The notes under the pieces: model-generated
The model's input: the letters and a program-made list of their open reading frames with translations, nothing else
What the model was told of the DNA's origin: nothing
Database searches by the model: none
In this document: positions 1-8,720 of the stretch, one piece after another
Position numbering within the stretch: position 1 is the stretch's first letter
Layout: the number at the start of each line of letters is the position of its first letter
Made by a program: the position numbers and the translations under genes
Source: Parahaliea mediterranea
GTDB lineage: Bacteria; Pseudomonadota; Gammaproteobacteria; Pseudomonadales; Halieaceae
Direction of reading: 5' to 3'
Assembly: GCF_003402235.1 (NCBI RefSeq)
Contig: NZ_QEWO01000001.1
Span: 992,001 to 1,056,000 of the forward strand
Length of the DNA stretch: 64,000 nucleotides

Positions 1-1
1 G

Positions 2-2089
2 TTGCAGCACCTTACCCGTCACCCGGCCATCGCCCGTGGCGACATTTACAGCGGCACGCAAGACCTGCTGGCAAGCCACCCGGCCGGGCGCGCGGCCGCG
101 CTGGATGCCGTGCGTGGCGATGCCTCGCTGAACGCCACGGTGCTACAGGGTATCGACAGCCAGGGCAGCCGGCAGGGCAGCGGGTTTTTCAGTACCTTGC
201 TGCGCCCTGGTACCCGCATCCACCTCAACGTGCCGGTGATTACCCGCCTTAACCCCGACGCCAAGGGTCTCAGTGGCGATGATTTCCTGCGCGCCGCCAG
301 CAGTGCCGGCCACGCCGGCAGCGATATTGTAATGGGCTATGTCGACCTCGCCATCGACCCCGCCGCCCTGCACCGGCCCAGCCTGACGCAGGCGCTGCTG
401 ATCACCCTGGGCTGCTGGCTGCTGGCCGGCATTGCGGCGCTGGTGCTGCTGTACGACAGCCGCGCCCGGGCGGCCCAGCTGCGCCGCGCCACGGGCATTA
501 TCGACCGCCTGGCCCAGGGCGAACGGGAGATTGCCATTGCCGTCGACGGCAGCGACATCAACAACGCCCTGCATCGTCTGGTGCACAGCCTCGGCCGCTA
601 TACGCAGGAAATTGAAACCGGCAAAAACCTGCTGAGCCGCAAGGTGCAAGAGCGCACCCACCAGCTATCGCGCAGCCACCAGGAGCTGAGCCGGGCCAGC
701 GAGGCGGTCAGCGAATCCCGCGCGCGCCTGCAACGACTGACCTACTACGACCACCTCACCACCCTGCCCAATCGCCAACTGTTTCTGGAACAACTGGGCC
801 TGCTGCTGCGCCTGAGCCGCCGCGCCGGCCAGCACCTGGCGCTGCTGCATGTGGACCTCGCCAACTTCCGCCAGGTGAATGAGGTGCAGGGTTTTCACGC
901 CGGCGACCTGCTGCTGAGGGAAGTGGCCCGGCGCCTGAAAGCCTGCGTGCGCGACAGCGACGCCGTGGCCACCGTGGCCGGCAGCGCCCATGACATCACG
1001 GTATCGCGACTCGGCGGCGACGAATTTACGGTGATACTGAACCATCTGGACACACCGGCATCCGCCGAAGTGGTGGCCGGGCGTATCCTTGGCCAGCTCG
1101 GCGCCCCCCTTGCCGTGGACGGCCACCTGGTGACGGTCAAAACCCGCATCGGCATCGCCTGCTTTCCCGAGCATGGCGACTCTGCCGAGGCGCTGCTGAA
1201 GGCCGCGGCCATTGCCCTGGGCAGGGCCAAAGCAACGCCGGACACCCCCATTGCCCTGTGCCAGGCAAGCTGGCTGGATGCCGGCGGCGACACCGATGCC
1301 GATGCGCCCTGGCGGGAGGCCCTGACAACTCACGGCCTGGCGCTGCGCTATACCCCGGTGGTGGATACCGTGATGGGCTCGGTGGTGTGCCTGCACGCGA
1401 CGCTCAGCCTGCAAGCCACGCCGGCGGACAACGCCGCCGAGGCCGCACCCCACCTGTGGGGCGGCCGGTGCCACGATGGCGAACTGACCCGCGCCCTCTT
1501 CCACTGGCAACTGCAGCAGGCCTGCGCCGAGTTGGCCCACCATGGCAGCAGCAGCCGGCAGCCCGCGCGAGTAGCACTGTGGCTTGGCCCTGGCCTGTGC
1601 AGCGAAGCGCTTGTGGCGCAGGTACAGGCGGTGCTGGAGCAAACATCCCTGCCCGCCGCCCAGCTGGAGCTGTGCCTGGATGAAGCCATACTGGCGCAGG
1701 GGCGCTCCCTTGATGCGCTGGCCAACCTCCAGGCCCTGGGCGTCTACCTGAGTGTGACGGGCTTTGGCCTTGGGCCGACCTCCCTGCAGCAGCTGGGCGA
1801 TGCCCACCTGCAGGCCCTGCACATCGCCCCGGCCTTTGCGCCCCGCTACGGCGAACACAGCGACAACGGCGCCGTGCGGGCGCTGGTGGCCATTGCCCGC
1901 AGCCACAACATGGAGCCAGTGGCCAACGGCGTGGCCAGCGCCGCCCACTACCACTACCTGGCGCCGCAGGGCGTGCGGCAAATGAGCGGTGCGCTGTTCG
2001 GTGAGCACCTGCCTGCCGACCAGGCCGCCCACCTGCTGGCGCCCTGGCATTTCATCGAGCAGATTCGCAAACTCGGCACCGGCCCCTAG
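2..2089 (+). CDS. GGDEF protein with degenerate EAL-like domain (5' end cut by window edge)
   Basis: Membrane-bound cyclic-di-GMP signalling protein whose true N-terminus probably lies upstream of the window. The visible 695 residues show an extracytoplasmic sensor segment (about 1-125), a transmembrane helix near 128-152, a HAMP-like linker and coiled coil, then a diguanylate cyclase domain with an intact RLGGDEF signature near residue 336. The C-terminal third has EAL-domain layout, but the expected E-x-L signature appears as HATL, so phosphodiesterase activity is unlikely. The layout (periplasmic domain, HAMP, GGDEF, inactive EAL) recalls LapD-like receptors, though here GGDEF is the intact half. 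It converges on azlD, which ends 10 bases away on the other strand. Cyclase or receptor role is inferred from motifs. Confidence 0.85.
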   Translation: MQHLTRHPAIARGDIYSGTQDLLASHPAGRAAALDAVRGDASLNATVLQGIDSQGSRQGSGFFSTLLRPGTRIHLNVPVITRLNPDAKGLSGDDFLRAASSAGHAGSDIVMGYVDLAIDPAALHRPSLTQALLITLGCWLLAGIAALVLLYDSRARAAQLRRATGIIDRLAQGEREIAIAVDGSDINNALHRLVHSLGRYTQEIETGKNLLSRKVQERTHQLSRSHQELSRASEAVSESRARLQRLTYYDHLTTLPNRQLFLEQLGLLLRLSRRAGQHLALLHVDLANFRQVNEVQGFHAGDLLLREVARRLKACVRDSDAVATVAGSAHDITVSRLGGDEFTVILNHLDTPASAEVVAGRILGQLGAPLAVDGHLVTVKTRIGIACFPEHGDSAEALLKAAAIALGRAKATPDTPIALCQASWLDAGGDTDADAPWREALTTHGLALRYTPVVDTVMGSVVCLHATLSLQATPADNAAEAAPHLWGGRCHDGELTRALFHWQLQQACAELAHHGSSSRQPARVALWLGPGLCSEALVAQVQAVLEQTSLPAAQLELCLDEAILAQGRSLDALANLQALGVYLSVTGFGLGPTSLQQLGDAHLQALHIAPAFAPRYGEHSDNGAVRALVAIARSHNMEPVANGVASAAHYHYLAPQGVRQMSGALFGEHLPADQAAHLLAPWHFIEQIRKLGTGP

Positions 2090-2099
2090 GCCGGCGGCA

Positions 2100-2411
2100 T
2101 CAACCCAGCAGCGCCCGCAGGCCCCAGAACACCGCCATGGCCAGCACAATGGTGAGCAGGTGATTGCGGGTGCGCCAGGCCACCAGCGCCGCCGTCACCA
2201 GGGCCAACCCCTCCGGCAGCCCCAGCATCACCTCCCCCTGGGGGCTGATCAGCATGGTCATCACCAGCGCCGCCATCACCGAGGGGCCGACGTACTCCAT
2301 GGCCAACCGCAGGCGCGAGGGAATCCGCCGATTGGCCAGGGCAATAATAAATACCGCACGGCTGAAATACGTGCCCAGGCCAGACAGCACAATGGCAAGC
2401 AGCGCCGTCAT
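2100..2411 (-). CDS. azlD: AzlD family branched-chain amino acid transport protein
   Basis: Small inner-membrane protein of 103 residues with about four hydrophobic helices, the usual AzlD length. Members pair with AzlC to form an exporter of branched-chain amino acids and analogues (known for BrnFE of Corynebacterium and AzlCD of Bacillus). The start is the ATG at 2411, which overlaps the azlC stop by 4 bases (ATGA), showing translational coupling. A longer reading frame upstream in this phase is only a shadow of azlC. Substrate is inferred from family. Confidence 0.85.
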   Translation of the reverse strand: MTALLAIVLSGLGTYFSRAVFIIALANRRIPSRLRLAMEYVGPSVMAALVMTMLISPQGEVMLGLPEGLALVTAALVAWRTRNHLLTIVLAMAVFWGLRALLG

Positions 2412-3085
2412 CGGCGGCGCTCCAGCAACAGGCCGGCGAGCACGCCCGCCAGCGCCCCAACCAGCAGCCCCGCGCGGTGGGGCAGGCCCGCCGCCAGCAG
2501 GGTCACCATAGCGGCGATGAGCGCGGCTACCGCCTTGGGCCAGCGGTCGATGCCGGTGACCAGCAGGCCCATGAACATCACCGGCACCGCAAAGCCAAAG
2601 CCCCAGCTCGCGGGAATCACCGGCCCGATGAACAGCGCGGCCGCCGTGCCAAGCACCCAGCACAGCCAGAAGGTAATGCCCACGCTCAAATAATAGGCGC
2701 GGAAGCTGCGCGGATCGTCGTTGATGCGCAGCATGCCAAGGGCAAACACCTGATCCACCAGAAAATAGGCCCCCACCCAGCGGAACCAGGCCGGCTGCCG
2801 CTGGAAGGTGGGCGCCATGGCCGCCGAGTACATCAGGTGCCGGGCATTGACGATGAGAGTCGCCGTCACTGCCGCCGCCACCGCTACCCCATCGCCCAGC
2901 AGGGTGATGAGAGTGAGCTGTGAGGCGCCGCCGAAGATAATGGGCGAGCTGCTCCAGCCCAGGGCGGGCAGCAATCCGGATTCGAGAATGGCAATGCCCA
3001 GCACCAGGGTAAAGGGCACGGCGGGCAGAAAAATGGGCAGAGCGTCGGTGATGCCCTGGCGAATGGAAGGCGCGGTATCGTTCAT
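2408..3085 (-). CDS. azlC: AzlC family ABC-independent branched-chain amino acid exporter subunit
   Basis: Large subunit (225 residues) of the two-component AzlCD exporter in the inner membrane. The sequence starts with the typical short N-terminal segment (about 15 residues ending in DALP) followed by hydrophobic helices; the motif ARHLMYSAAM near residue 82 is characteristic of the family. It is translated first and overlaps azlD by 4 bases. It is divergent from the globin gene, with about 90 bases between the starts. Exact exported amino acid is not predictable. Confidence 0.88.
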   Translation of the reverse strand: MNDTAPSIRQGITDALPIFLPAVPFTLVLGIAILESGLLPALGWSSSPIIFGGASQLTLITLLGDGVAVAAAVTATLIVNARHLMYSAAMAPTFQRQPAWFRWVGAYFLVDQVFALGMLRINDDPRSFRAYYLSVGITFWLCWVLGTAAALFIGPVIPASWGFGFAVPVMFMGLLVTGIDRWPKAVAALIAAMVTLLAAGLPHRAGLLVGALAGVLAGLLLERRR

Positions 3086-3177
3086 CGCGGCAGTTTAGCC
3101 GATTGAGCCGCCGCCAGGGCAGCGACGCGGCGTCTGTGTTACAAAACACCCGAACAACCCTGCAATGGAACCCGCCC

Positions 3178-3594
3178 ATGAGCACCCCCTACCAGATGCT
3201 TGGCGACGACGGCATTCGCGCGCTGTGCAACGCCTTTTACGACATCATGGACAGCGCCCCCGAGGCCGCCACCATCCGCCGCATGCACGCCGCGGACCTC
3301 GGCCCGATGAAGGTCAAGCTGGCCGAATACCTGACCGGCTGGATGGGCGGCCCACCGGTTTATGCCGATAAATACGGCTCGGTGTGCATGACCGAGCCCC
3401 ACGCCCCCTATCGCATCGGGCCGGTGGAGCGCGACCAGTGGCTGTGGTGCATGCAGCAGGCGCTGCAACAGACCGGCGCCAGCGAAGAACTGAAAACCCT
3501 GCTGAATGTCCCCCTGCAGCGCATTGCCGCGGCCATCCAGAACCGCCAGGACAGCGGCACCGACCTCGGCCCAGGCGTTATCGCCGTGGGCTAG
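3178..3594 (+). CDS. group 2 truncated haemoglobin
   Basis: Cytoplasmic globin of 138 residues from the ATG at 3178; an in-frame ATG at 3103 is less likely because it adds 25 unlike residues. The stretch HAPYRIG carries the proximal haem His, followed by ERDQWLWCM with the Trp at position G8 that is invariant in group II truncated globins. Such proteins bind O2, NO or other small ligands and often help in NO or peroxide detoxification. It stands alone, divergent from azlC. Precise ligand is unknown. Confidence 0.88.
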   Translation: MSTPYQMLGDDGIRALCNAFYDIMDSAPEAATIRRMHAADLGPMKVKLAEYLTGWMGGPPVYADKYGSVCMTEPHAPYRIGPVERDQWLWCMQQALQQTGASEELKTLLNVPLQRIAAAIQNRQDSGTDLGPGVIAVG

Positions 3595-3754
3595 CACCCG
3601 CCCCACCCCTTGGCCCGGCGCCGATTGCGCCAACCGGCGCCAGAGCCCGTACCAGAGCCTCTATCCAGCGCGGGATGGCCTCCGGTAGTATTGTCGCCCC
3701 GAACGGGCATCACCATGCACTTTGACGTTTTCTTTCTGCTCCGGTAACCACACC

Positions 3755-5089
3755 ATGAAGCCAAGCACTTCTGCTCGCATTGTCAGTAAATTCGGCGGTT
3801 CCAGCCTCGCGGGGGCTGGCCAGTTGCGCAAAGTCCGCAGCATCATCGACGCCGACAGCCGCCGGCGCATCATCGTGCCCTCGGCTCCCGGCAAGCGCGA
3901 CAGCGCCGACACCAAAATTACCGACCTGCTCTACCTGTGCCATCACGCCGCCCAACTCGGCGCCGACTTCAGCAACTCCTTTGCCCAGATTGTGGAGCGC
4001 TTCACCGGCCTGGAACAGGAACTGGGGGTCGACGCCGGCCTGGCGGAGCAGCTGGAGCAACTGCGCGCCGACTTACAGCGCGGCGTCAGCGCCGATCACG
4101 CCGCCTCCCGTGGCGAATACCTGTGCGGCCGCCTGCTGGCCGCCTGGCTGGACGCAGAGTTTGTCGACCCCATCGACTGCGTGGTCATCGGCAGCAGTGG
4201 CCTGGTTGAGCCCGAAACCTGGGACCTGCTCGGCCAGCGCCTGGCCGACCCGGAGCGCCGCTATGTCATGCCCGGCTTCTACGGCCGCGACGCCGAGGGC
4301 CGGGTGCGCACCTTTACCCGCGGCGGATCCGACGTATCCGGCGCCGTGGCGGCCCGGGCCGCCGGCGCGCAACTGTACGAAAACTGGACCGACGTGTCCG
4401 GCCTGCTGATGGCCGACCCCCGCATCGTCGACAACCCGCGCCCCATGGCCGAGGTGACCTACGCCGAGATCCGCGAGATGGCCTACATGGGCGCCAGCGT
4501 CCTGCACGACGAAGCCATGGCCCCGGTGCGTGAGGTGGGCATTCCGGTGAACATCCGCAACACCAACGCACCGGAACACCCCGGCACCCGCATCGTCGCC
4601 CAACTGTCCGCCGAGACCCTGTCCGGCACCCAGATTGCCGGGGTTGCCGGCAAAGACAGCTTTGCCATGATCACCGTCGGCAAAAACCTGATGAACCGCG
4701 AAGTGGGCTTTGTCTATCGCCTGCTGGGGGTGCTGGAGCATAACGACATTCCCTTCGAGCACTGCCCCTCCAGCATCGACAGCGTCAGCGTCATCGTGGA
4801 AGCGCGCTGGCTGGAGGATCGGGCCGAGCAGTTGATGGACGAAATCCGCCGCACCCTCGAACCCGACGAAATCGACTACGTCCCCCGCATCGCTCTCATC
4901 GCCATCGTCGGCGAGGAAATGGCCCACACCCCCGGCATCGCCGCCCGCGTCTTCCGCGCTTTGGCACAGGGCGGCATCAACGTGCGGCTGATCAACCAGG
5001 GCGCGTCCGAGCTGAACATCATCGTCGGCGTGGCGGCAGAGGACTATGCCGAGGCCGTGCGGGTCATCTATGGGGAATTTGTGGGCTGA
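3755..5089 (+). CDS. aspartate kinase (monofunctional)
   Basis: Phosphorylates L-aspartate to aspartyl phosphate, the first step toward lysine, threonine and methionine. The 444-residue protein has the N-terminal SKFGGSSL nucleotide-binding motif, the PSAPGKR segment, RGGSDVSGA in the kinase core, and two C-terminal ACT-like regulatory segments. The start at 3755 is chosen because SKFGG then lies close to the N-terminus; an upstream ATG at 3722 adds 11 residues. It resembles the YclM/Firmicutes-like type and differs from the second aspartate kinase at 35599-36840. It is not next to other lysine or ectoine genes here. Function is well supported; the reason for a second isozyme is unknown. Confidence 0.9.
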   Translation: MKPSTSARIVSKFGGSSLAGAGQLRKVRSIIDADSRRRIIVPSAPGKRDSADTKITDLLYLCHHAAQLGADFSNSFAQIVERFTGLEQELGVDAGLAEQLEQLRADLQRGVSADHAASRGEYLCGRLLAAWLDAEFVDPIDCVVIGSSGLVEPETWDLLGQRLADPERRYVMPGFYGRDAEGRVRTFTRGGSDVSGAVAARAAGAQLYENWTDVSGLLMADPRIVDNPRPMAEVTYAEIREMAYMGASVLHDEAMAPVREVGIPVNIRNTNAPEHPGTRIVAQLSAETLSGTQIAGVAGKDSFAMITVGKNLMNREVGFVYRLLGVLEHNDIPFEHCPSSIDSVSVIVEARWLEDRAEQLMDEIRRTLEPDEIDYVPRIALIAIVGEEMAHTPGIAARVFRALAQGGINVRLINQGASELNIIVGVAAEDYAEAVRVIYGEFVG

Positions 5090-5110
5090 GTAAAGCGCTC
5101 CAGCGCGAAA

Positions 5111-5974
5111 TTACAGCCGTCCGGAGTTAAGCAGCGTCACTGGGTCCAGCATGTCGTATACCCCGAGGCAGCCGCCCTCGGGAGCGGCATCGTGAGCCGC
5201 GTAGCCCATCAGCTCCTGCACTTGCCTGGGATACTCACGCACCGACTCCAGCGAGGCGGATAGATAGTTATTTTCCTCAGTGCGCAGCCAACCCAGGCAA
5301 TAACTCACGTGCATGCCGCGGCGCAAAGTGTCTGGCGTGCGATTTTCTCCCGCGGCATGGGCCGTTCCCCCCAGATACAGCAGGGCCGAACCGGCCGGCA
5401 TTTCAGCCGGTACCGCATCGGCATAATCCAGCACCCTGTCCCGCGGCCAGCGGTGGCTGCCAGGAATCACCAGCGTGGCGCCATTGCTGGCGGTGAAATC
5501 ACCCAGTGCCAGTATCGATGCCACCTCTATCTCATAGTCGGCGCGCAGATAGGACCAGCAATCACCGTCGCGGTGCAAAAACTGCCGCTGGCCGCCGGGG
5601 GTAATCTCGAAGATATGGCCGTAATTCAACTGATAGCGGGCACAGTTTGGCAACAGAATACGATCGCAGAGCGCCAGGTAAAGCGGATGACACATGATCT
5701 GCTCGCGAAACACGCCAGAGCGACCACAAAGTCCTGTGAGATGCCGCGTTCTGGTACCAAAAAAAGCGTCGTAGACCGGACTCATGAAGCGTCGCTCAGG
5801 GCGCTCCCGCCGAAGAGCGCCATCCACCTCACGGTTGAAAGCCCCGAGCGTATCGTCGCCAAGAAAGCCTTCGATGATCAACGCGCCAGTTTCCAGCAAC
5901 GTGTCCGCAATCCGGTCGGGGTCAGTGTCGATGCTGAGGCGCTGTAGTGGAGTGGCCATACGGTTCACCTGCAC
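5111..5974 (-). CDS. phytanoyl-CoA dioxygenase (PhyH) family oxygenase
   Basis: Probable non-haem Fe(II)/2-oxoglutarate dioxygenase of 287 residues. The iron-binding triad is visible as HRDGD (His-x-Asp) in the middle and a distal His in the GTAHAAGEN segment, with the 2-oxoglutarate-binding Arg likely in the following region (RRGMHVSY). Members hydroxylate lipids, amino acids or secondary metabolites; the substrate here is unknown. Met6 (5959) is an alternative start. The gene converges on the aspartate kinase gene and has no obvious operon partner. Confidence 0.82.
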   Translation of the reverse strand: MQVNRMATPLQRLSIDTDPDRIADTLLETGALIIEGFLGDDTLGAFNREVDGALRRERPERRFMSPVYDAFFGTRTRHLTGLCGRSGVFREQIMCHPLYLALCDRILLPNCARYQLNYGHIFEITPGGQRQFLHRDGDCWSYLRADYEIEVASILALGDFTASNGATLVIPGSHRWPRDRVLDYADAVPAEMPAGSALLYLGGTAHAAGENRTPDTLRRGMHVSYCLGWLRTEENNYLSASLESVREYPRQVQELMGYAAHDAAPEGGCLGVYDMLDPVTLLNSGRL

Positions 5975-6059
5975 AGGTTCTGTTTATTATTGTTCAGCCG
6001 GTGAGGGTAAGTTTGCGAAGCGCGCGGGTCAATTCTCGAACTATCTCCGCCGCAAAACG

Positions 6060-6087
6060 AAAAAGGGCCACCCCGATGGGGTGGCCC
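6060..6087 (-). terminator. Rho-independent terminator of tRNA-Arg
   Basis: A perfect 10-bp GC-rich stem (GGGCCACCCC pairing with GGGGTGGCCC, 3-base loop) lies 10 bases past the tRNA 3' end and, on the minus strand, runs into TTTTT. Classic intrinsic terminator. Confidence 0.92.
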
Positions 6088-6097
6088 TTACACAAGA

Positions 6098-6174
6098 TGG
6101 CGCGCCTGGCACGATTCGAACGTGCGACCGCCTGGTTCGTAGCCAGGTACTCTATCCAGCTGAGCTACAGGCGC
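6098..6174 (-). tRNA. tRNA-Arg (anticodon ACG)
   Basis: Reads on the minus strand as a complete 77-base cloverleaf: a 7-bp acceptor stem GCGCCTG/CAGGCGC, D-loop segment AGCTCAGCTGGATAGAG, anticodon loop CTACGAA with anticodon ACG, T-loop GTTCGAATC, discriminator G and an encoded CCA. The wobble A is expected to be edited to inosine to read CGU, CGC and CGA. It is a single-gene transcription unit with a promoter at 6188-6216 and terminator at 6060-6087. Confidence 0.97.
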
Positions 6175-6187
6175 GTTGAGGTGGCGT

Positions 6188-6216
6188 ACTATAGGGATCG
6201 AACCGTTATACGTCAA
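6188..6216 (-). promoter_or_regulatory. sigma70 promoter of tRNA-Arg
   Basis: On the minus strand there is TTGACG, exactly 17 bases, then TATAGT, ending 13 bases before the tRNA 5' end. Both hexamers are 5/6 matches to consensus at optimal spacing. Confidence 0.85.
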
Positions 6217-6271
6217 GCGCTTAGGCGTGGAAGTTGTGAAAAAAATTCACTGCCAACCCCCGCGCGGCGCA

Positions 6272-6688
6272 CTACTGGGTGAACCCGCTGCTGGACTCCA
6301 TATAGAGGCGAATCGGCATGGTGGCGTCTTTGCCAAGGTAGAGGACCAGGCCATAAAAGTCGTTGTCGTAGTCGTCCACCCATTCGTGCCGAAACTCGAT
6401 CGGGAACTCGAATTCCATCCGCTCGGGCCGCTGGCCCACGACCCTCACCTCTTCCATGGTATCCGGATGGGCCATGGCGGATTTGGGGATGGCGATGGTG
6501 ACCTTCTGGCCGCCAAAGGTGTCTTCCACCTGGATGTCACGCAGTTCGGCGCCGACCTGCTGGTCTTTGTAGCCCTTCACCAGTTGCATCCAGTCGGTCT
6601 GCCGGGTGGCGCCATCGGCCAGCGCCCCCGGTGCGATCAGGGCAAGCGCCAGGGCTGCCCCCTTCAAATACGTGCTGGATAATTTCAC
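6272..6688 (-). CDS. hypothetical exported protein
   Basis: 138-residue protein not recognised as any family. It begins with a clear Sec signal peptide (basic MKLSSTYLK, then a hydrophobic run and a likely cleavage after ALA near residue 24). The mature part is about 114 residues, acidic, with few cysteines, ending in a segment rich in aromatic residues (about 100-130) that suggests a compact beta fold. Likely periplasmic. It is divergent from the CNNM/CBS gene at 6803 and monocistronic. Confidence 0.7.
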   Translation of the reverse strand: MKLSSTYLKGAALALALIAPGALADGATRQTDWMQLVKGYKDQQVGAELRDIQVEDTFGGQKVTIAIPKSAMAHPDTMEEVRVVGQRPERMEFEFPIEFRHEWVDDYDNDFYGLVLYLGKDATMPIRLYMESSSGFTQ

Positions 6689-6802
6689 GGTACCCCCATT
6701 GCGTCTGATTTTTGAAACCCCGTTTCAATAGTAGCCTACCGCGTGGCGGGAGTCGCCCGCGAAGGCGCTGGATTTGCCCCTGCAGCTGGCTACAATGGGC
6801 CC

Positions 6803-7882
6803 ATGACTTTGCTGATCATCTACGTCGGCCTGGCGCTTGGCGTGTCCTTCCTGTGCTCTGTCGCCGAGGCCGTTCTGCTCAGTGTCACCACCGCCTATAC
6901 CCATTTACTGGAGCAGGAGGGTCGACCTGCGGGCAAGCGCCTGCGCCACCTGAAGCAGGATATCGACCGCCCCCTGTCGGCCATACTCACCCTCAACACC
7001 ATTGCCCATACGGTGGGTGCGGCCGGTGCCGGTGCCCAGGCCGCGGTGGTGTTCGGCAACCACATGCTCGGGGTGTTCTCGGCGGTGCTGACGTTTCTCA
7101 TTCTGGTGTTCTCGGAGATCATCCCCAAAACCCTGGGCGCTTTCTACTGGCGCCAGCTGGCGCCGTCCATTTCGGTGATGCTGCAGTGGATGATTGTGCT
7201 GCTGTACCCGCTGGTGAAAATGTCCAACTGGCTCACCCGCCTGATTTCCAAGCGCAAGCCCTTGCGTGGGCTCAGCCGGGAGGAGTTTGCGGTAATGGCC
7301 GAATTGGGGGAGATTGAAGGTCAACTTGAAGACCACGAGTCGCGTATTCTGCGCAACCTGCTGCTACTGCGGGAAACCCGGGTGCGCGATGTGATGACGC
7401 CACGGCCGGTGGTGTTCTCCCTGCCCCAGGACTTGAGTGTGGCGGACTACATTGCCGACCACGCGGACAACCCCTTTTCCCGGATTCCGGTGTACGCCGC
7501 CAACCAGGATCAGGTGACCGGTTTTGTGCTGCGCAGCGACCTGATTCTGGCGCAGGGGCGCGGCGAAGGTGCCCAGCCCCTCAGCCACTATCGCCGGGAA
7601 ATTCCCGCCCTGGTTGCCGCCATTGATCTGCTGCGGGCCTTTGAGGTGATGCTGGATCAGAGCACGCACATCATGCTGGTGGTGGACGAGTACGGCGGGG
7701 TCGATGGCCTGCTCACCCAGGAGGATATTTTTGAAACCCTGCTGGGGCTGGAAATTGTCGATGAAATGGACCGCACGGTGGACCTGCAGCAGCTGGCCCG
7801 CCGCCTGGCCGCCCGACGCGCCAAGGCCATGGGGCTGACCGCCACCTCCCCTGCGGCGGAGGTCGGTGGAGATTTATCTTGA
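6803..7882 (+). CDS. CNNM transmembrane domain and CBS-pair protein
   Basis: Inner-membrane protein of 359 residues: an N-terminal DUF21/CNNM domain with about four helices (residues 1-150, including the small-residue motif SVAEAVLLS), then two CBS domains (about 205-325) starting with VRDVMTPR. It lacks a clear C-terminal CorC/HlyC transporter-associated domain and is therefore shorter than the usual 420-450 residues. CNNM family members are linked to Mg2+/Co2+ or Na+-coupled cation export (CorB/CorC, MpfA). The start at 6803 is chosen because the hydrophobic helix begins directly. Followed by small direct repeats and a bidirectional terminator. Confidence 0.85.
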   Translation: MTLLIIYVGLALGVSFLCSVAEAVLLSVTTAYTHLLEQEGRPAGKRLRHLKQDIDRPLSAILTLNTIAHTVGAAGAGAQAAVVFGNHMLGVFSAVLTFLILVFSEIIPKTLGAFYWRQLAPSISVMLQWMIVLLYPLVKMSNWLTRLISKRKPLRGLSREEFAVMAELGEIEGQLEDHESRILRNLLLLRETRVRDVMTPRPVVFSLPQDLSVADYIADHADNPFSRIPVYAANQDQVTGFVLRSDLILAQGRGEGAQPLSHYRREIPALVAAIDLLRAFEVMLDQSTHIMLVVDEYGGVDGLLTQEDIFETLLGLEIVDEMDRTVDLQQLARRLAARRAKAMGLTATSPAAEVGGDLS

Positions 7883-7940
7883 GGAATTAGCCTTGGGTGA
7901 GGGCCTACCTTGGGTGAGGGCTTAGCCTTGAGGAATTGGC
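7878..7940. repeat. small imperfect direct repeats at the 3' end of the CNNM gene
   Basis: CTTGAGGAATTAGC (7878-7891) recurs as CTTGAGGAATTGGC (7927-7940), and between them CCTTGGGTGAGGGC occurs twice (7891-7904 and 7908-7921). The first copy includes the CNNM stop codon. The arrangement looks like replication-slippage duplication in a non-coding tail. Confidence 0.8.
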
Positions 7941-8045
7941 TTGAGAGTTTGCGAATGAAAGGTTGGCCCTGAACCGTTCGCCCCGAACCATTCACCCTAA
8001 AATAGCAGCGCGAAAACCCAAGCTGCACGAGCAGCGGGCCTCAAC

Positions 8046-8075
8046 GAAAAAAGGCCGGGGATACCGGCCTTTTCT
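8046..8075. terminator. bidirectional intrinsic terminator
   Basis: The sequence AAAAAAGGCCGG, a 5-base loop, then CCGGCCTTTTCT forms a stem with A/T tracts on both sides. It sits between the convergent CNNM gene and the repeat lipoprotein gene and can stop both. Confidence 0.88.
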
Positions 8076-8092
8076 ACTGCGGGGTGGCTGAA

Positions 8093-8542
8093 TCAGTTAC
8101 CCATTGCCTCGTTCATTTTGTCCTTGGCATCTTCGGCGGCGTCTTCGGTCGCATCAGCTGCGTCCCGAGCGGCATCGCCTGCGGCATCGGCCGCATCGTC
8201 AGCGGCGTCTTCCGCGTCGTCGGCCATGTCGCCAACGGCATCCTTGGTGTCATCCCAGGCATCGCCCGCGGCATCCATCGCGTCGTCAGCGGTGTCGGAA
8301 ATAGCATCACCTGCGTCAGACATGGCGTCACCGGCTGAATCCATGGCGTCTCTAGTGGCATCTGCCGCGTCGTCGGCCATGTCACCCGCGGCGTCTACCG
8401 CTTCGCCGGTTTTCTGTTTGACGGTTTCTGCAGCCTCGGACATGGAGCTCTTGGCCTTCTCAGTGTCTTCCTTGGAGCAGGCAGACAGACCCAGCACCAG
8501 CATCGCAGCAGCCACAGCGGCGGTCAGTGATTGAATCTTCAT
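8093..8542 (-). CDS. lipoprotein built of nine 11-residue Asp/Ala repeats (LEA-like)
   Basis: 149-residue protein starting at the ATG at 8542. The signal sequence ends in the lipobox LSAC with Cys22 as the lipid anchor, so it is expected in the cell envelope. Residues 50-148 divide exactly into nine 11-residue units of pattern D-A-x-x-D-A-x-D-A-x-x (for example DAAGDMADDAA and DATRDAMDSAG). Such hendecads form long amphipathic or right-handed coiled helices, as in group 3 LEA stress proteins. The protein is almost entirely A, D, G, M, E, K and T, and extremely acidic. No enzymatic function is expected; a role in envelope spacing or desiccation/salt protection is inference. Confidence 0.85.
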   Translation of the reverse strand: MKIQSLTAAVAAAMLVLGLSACSKEDTEKAKSSMSEAAETVKQKTGEAVDAAGDMADDAADATRDAMDSAGDAMSDAGDAISDTADDAMDAAGDAWDDTKDAVGDMADDAEDAADDAADAAGDAARDAADATEDAAEDAKDKMNEAMGN

Positions 8543-8720
8543 TGTTGTTCCCCTCACATTTGTATTGCTATTGCGGAGTGGCCTCGCGCCAGCCCGTCCA
8601 GGCCCAAGCCCAAGCAGAGATTGGGCACGGTCGCGTTTTAGACTACACAGGGGCAGCAAATGAGTAAAGCGGGAAATTGGCGAGCCGGCCGGCCTGCCAT
8701 ACCACCGGCCATAAAAACGC

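Noticed and set aside
8093-8542. Short repeats considered as a CRISPR or satellite array
   Set aside because: The repeats are 33 bases, contiguous, in frame and encode the 11-residue protein units; there are no spacers.
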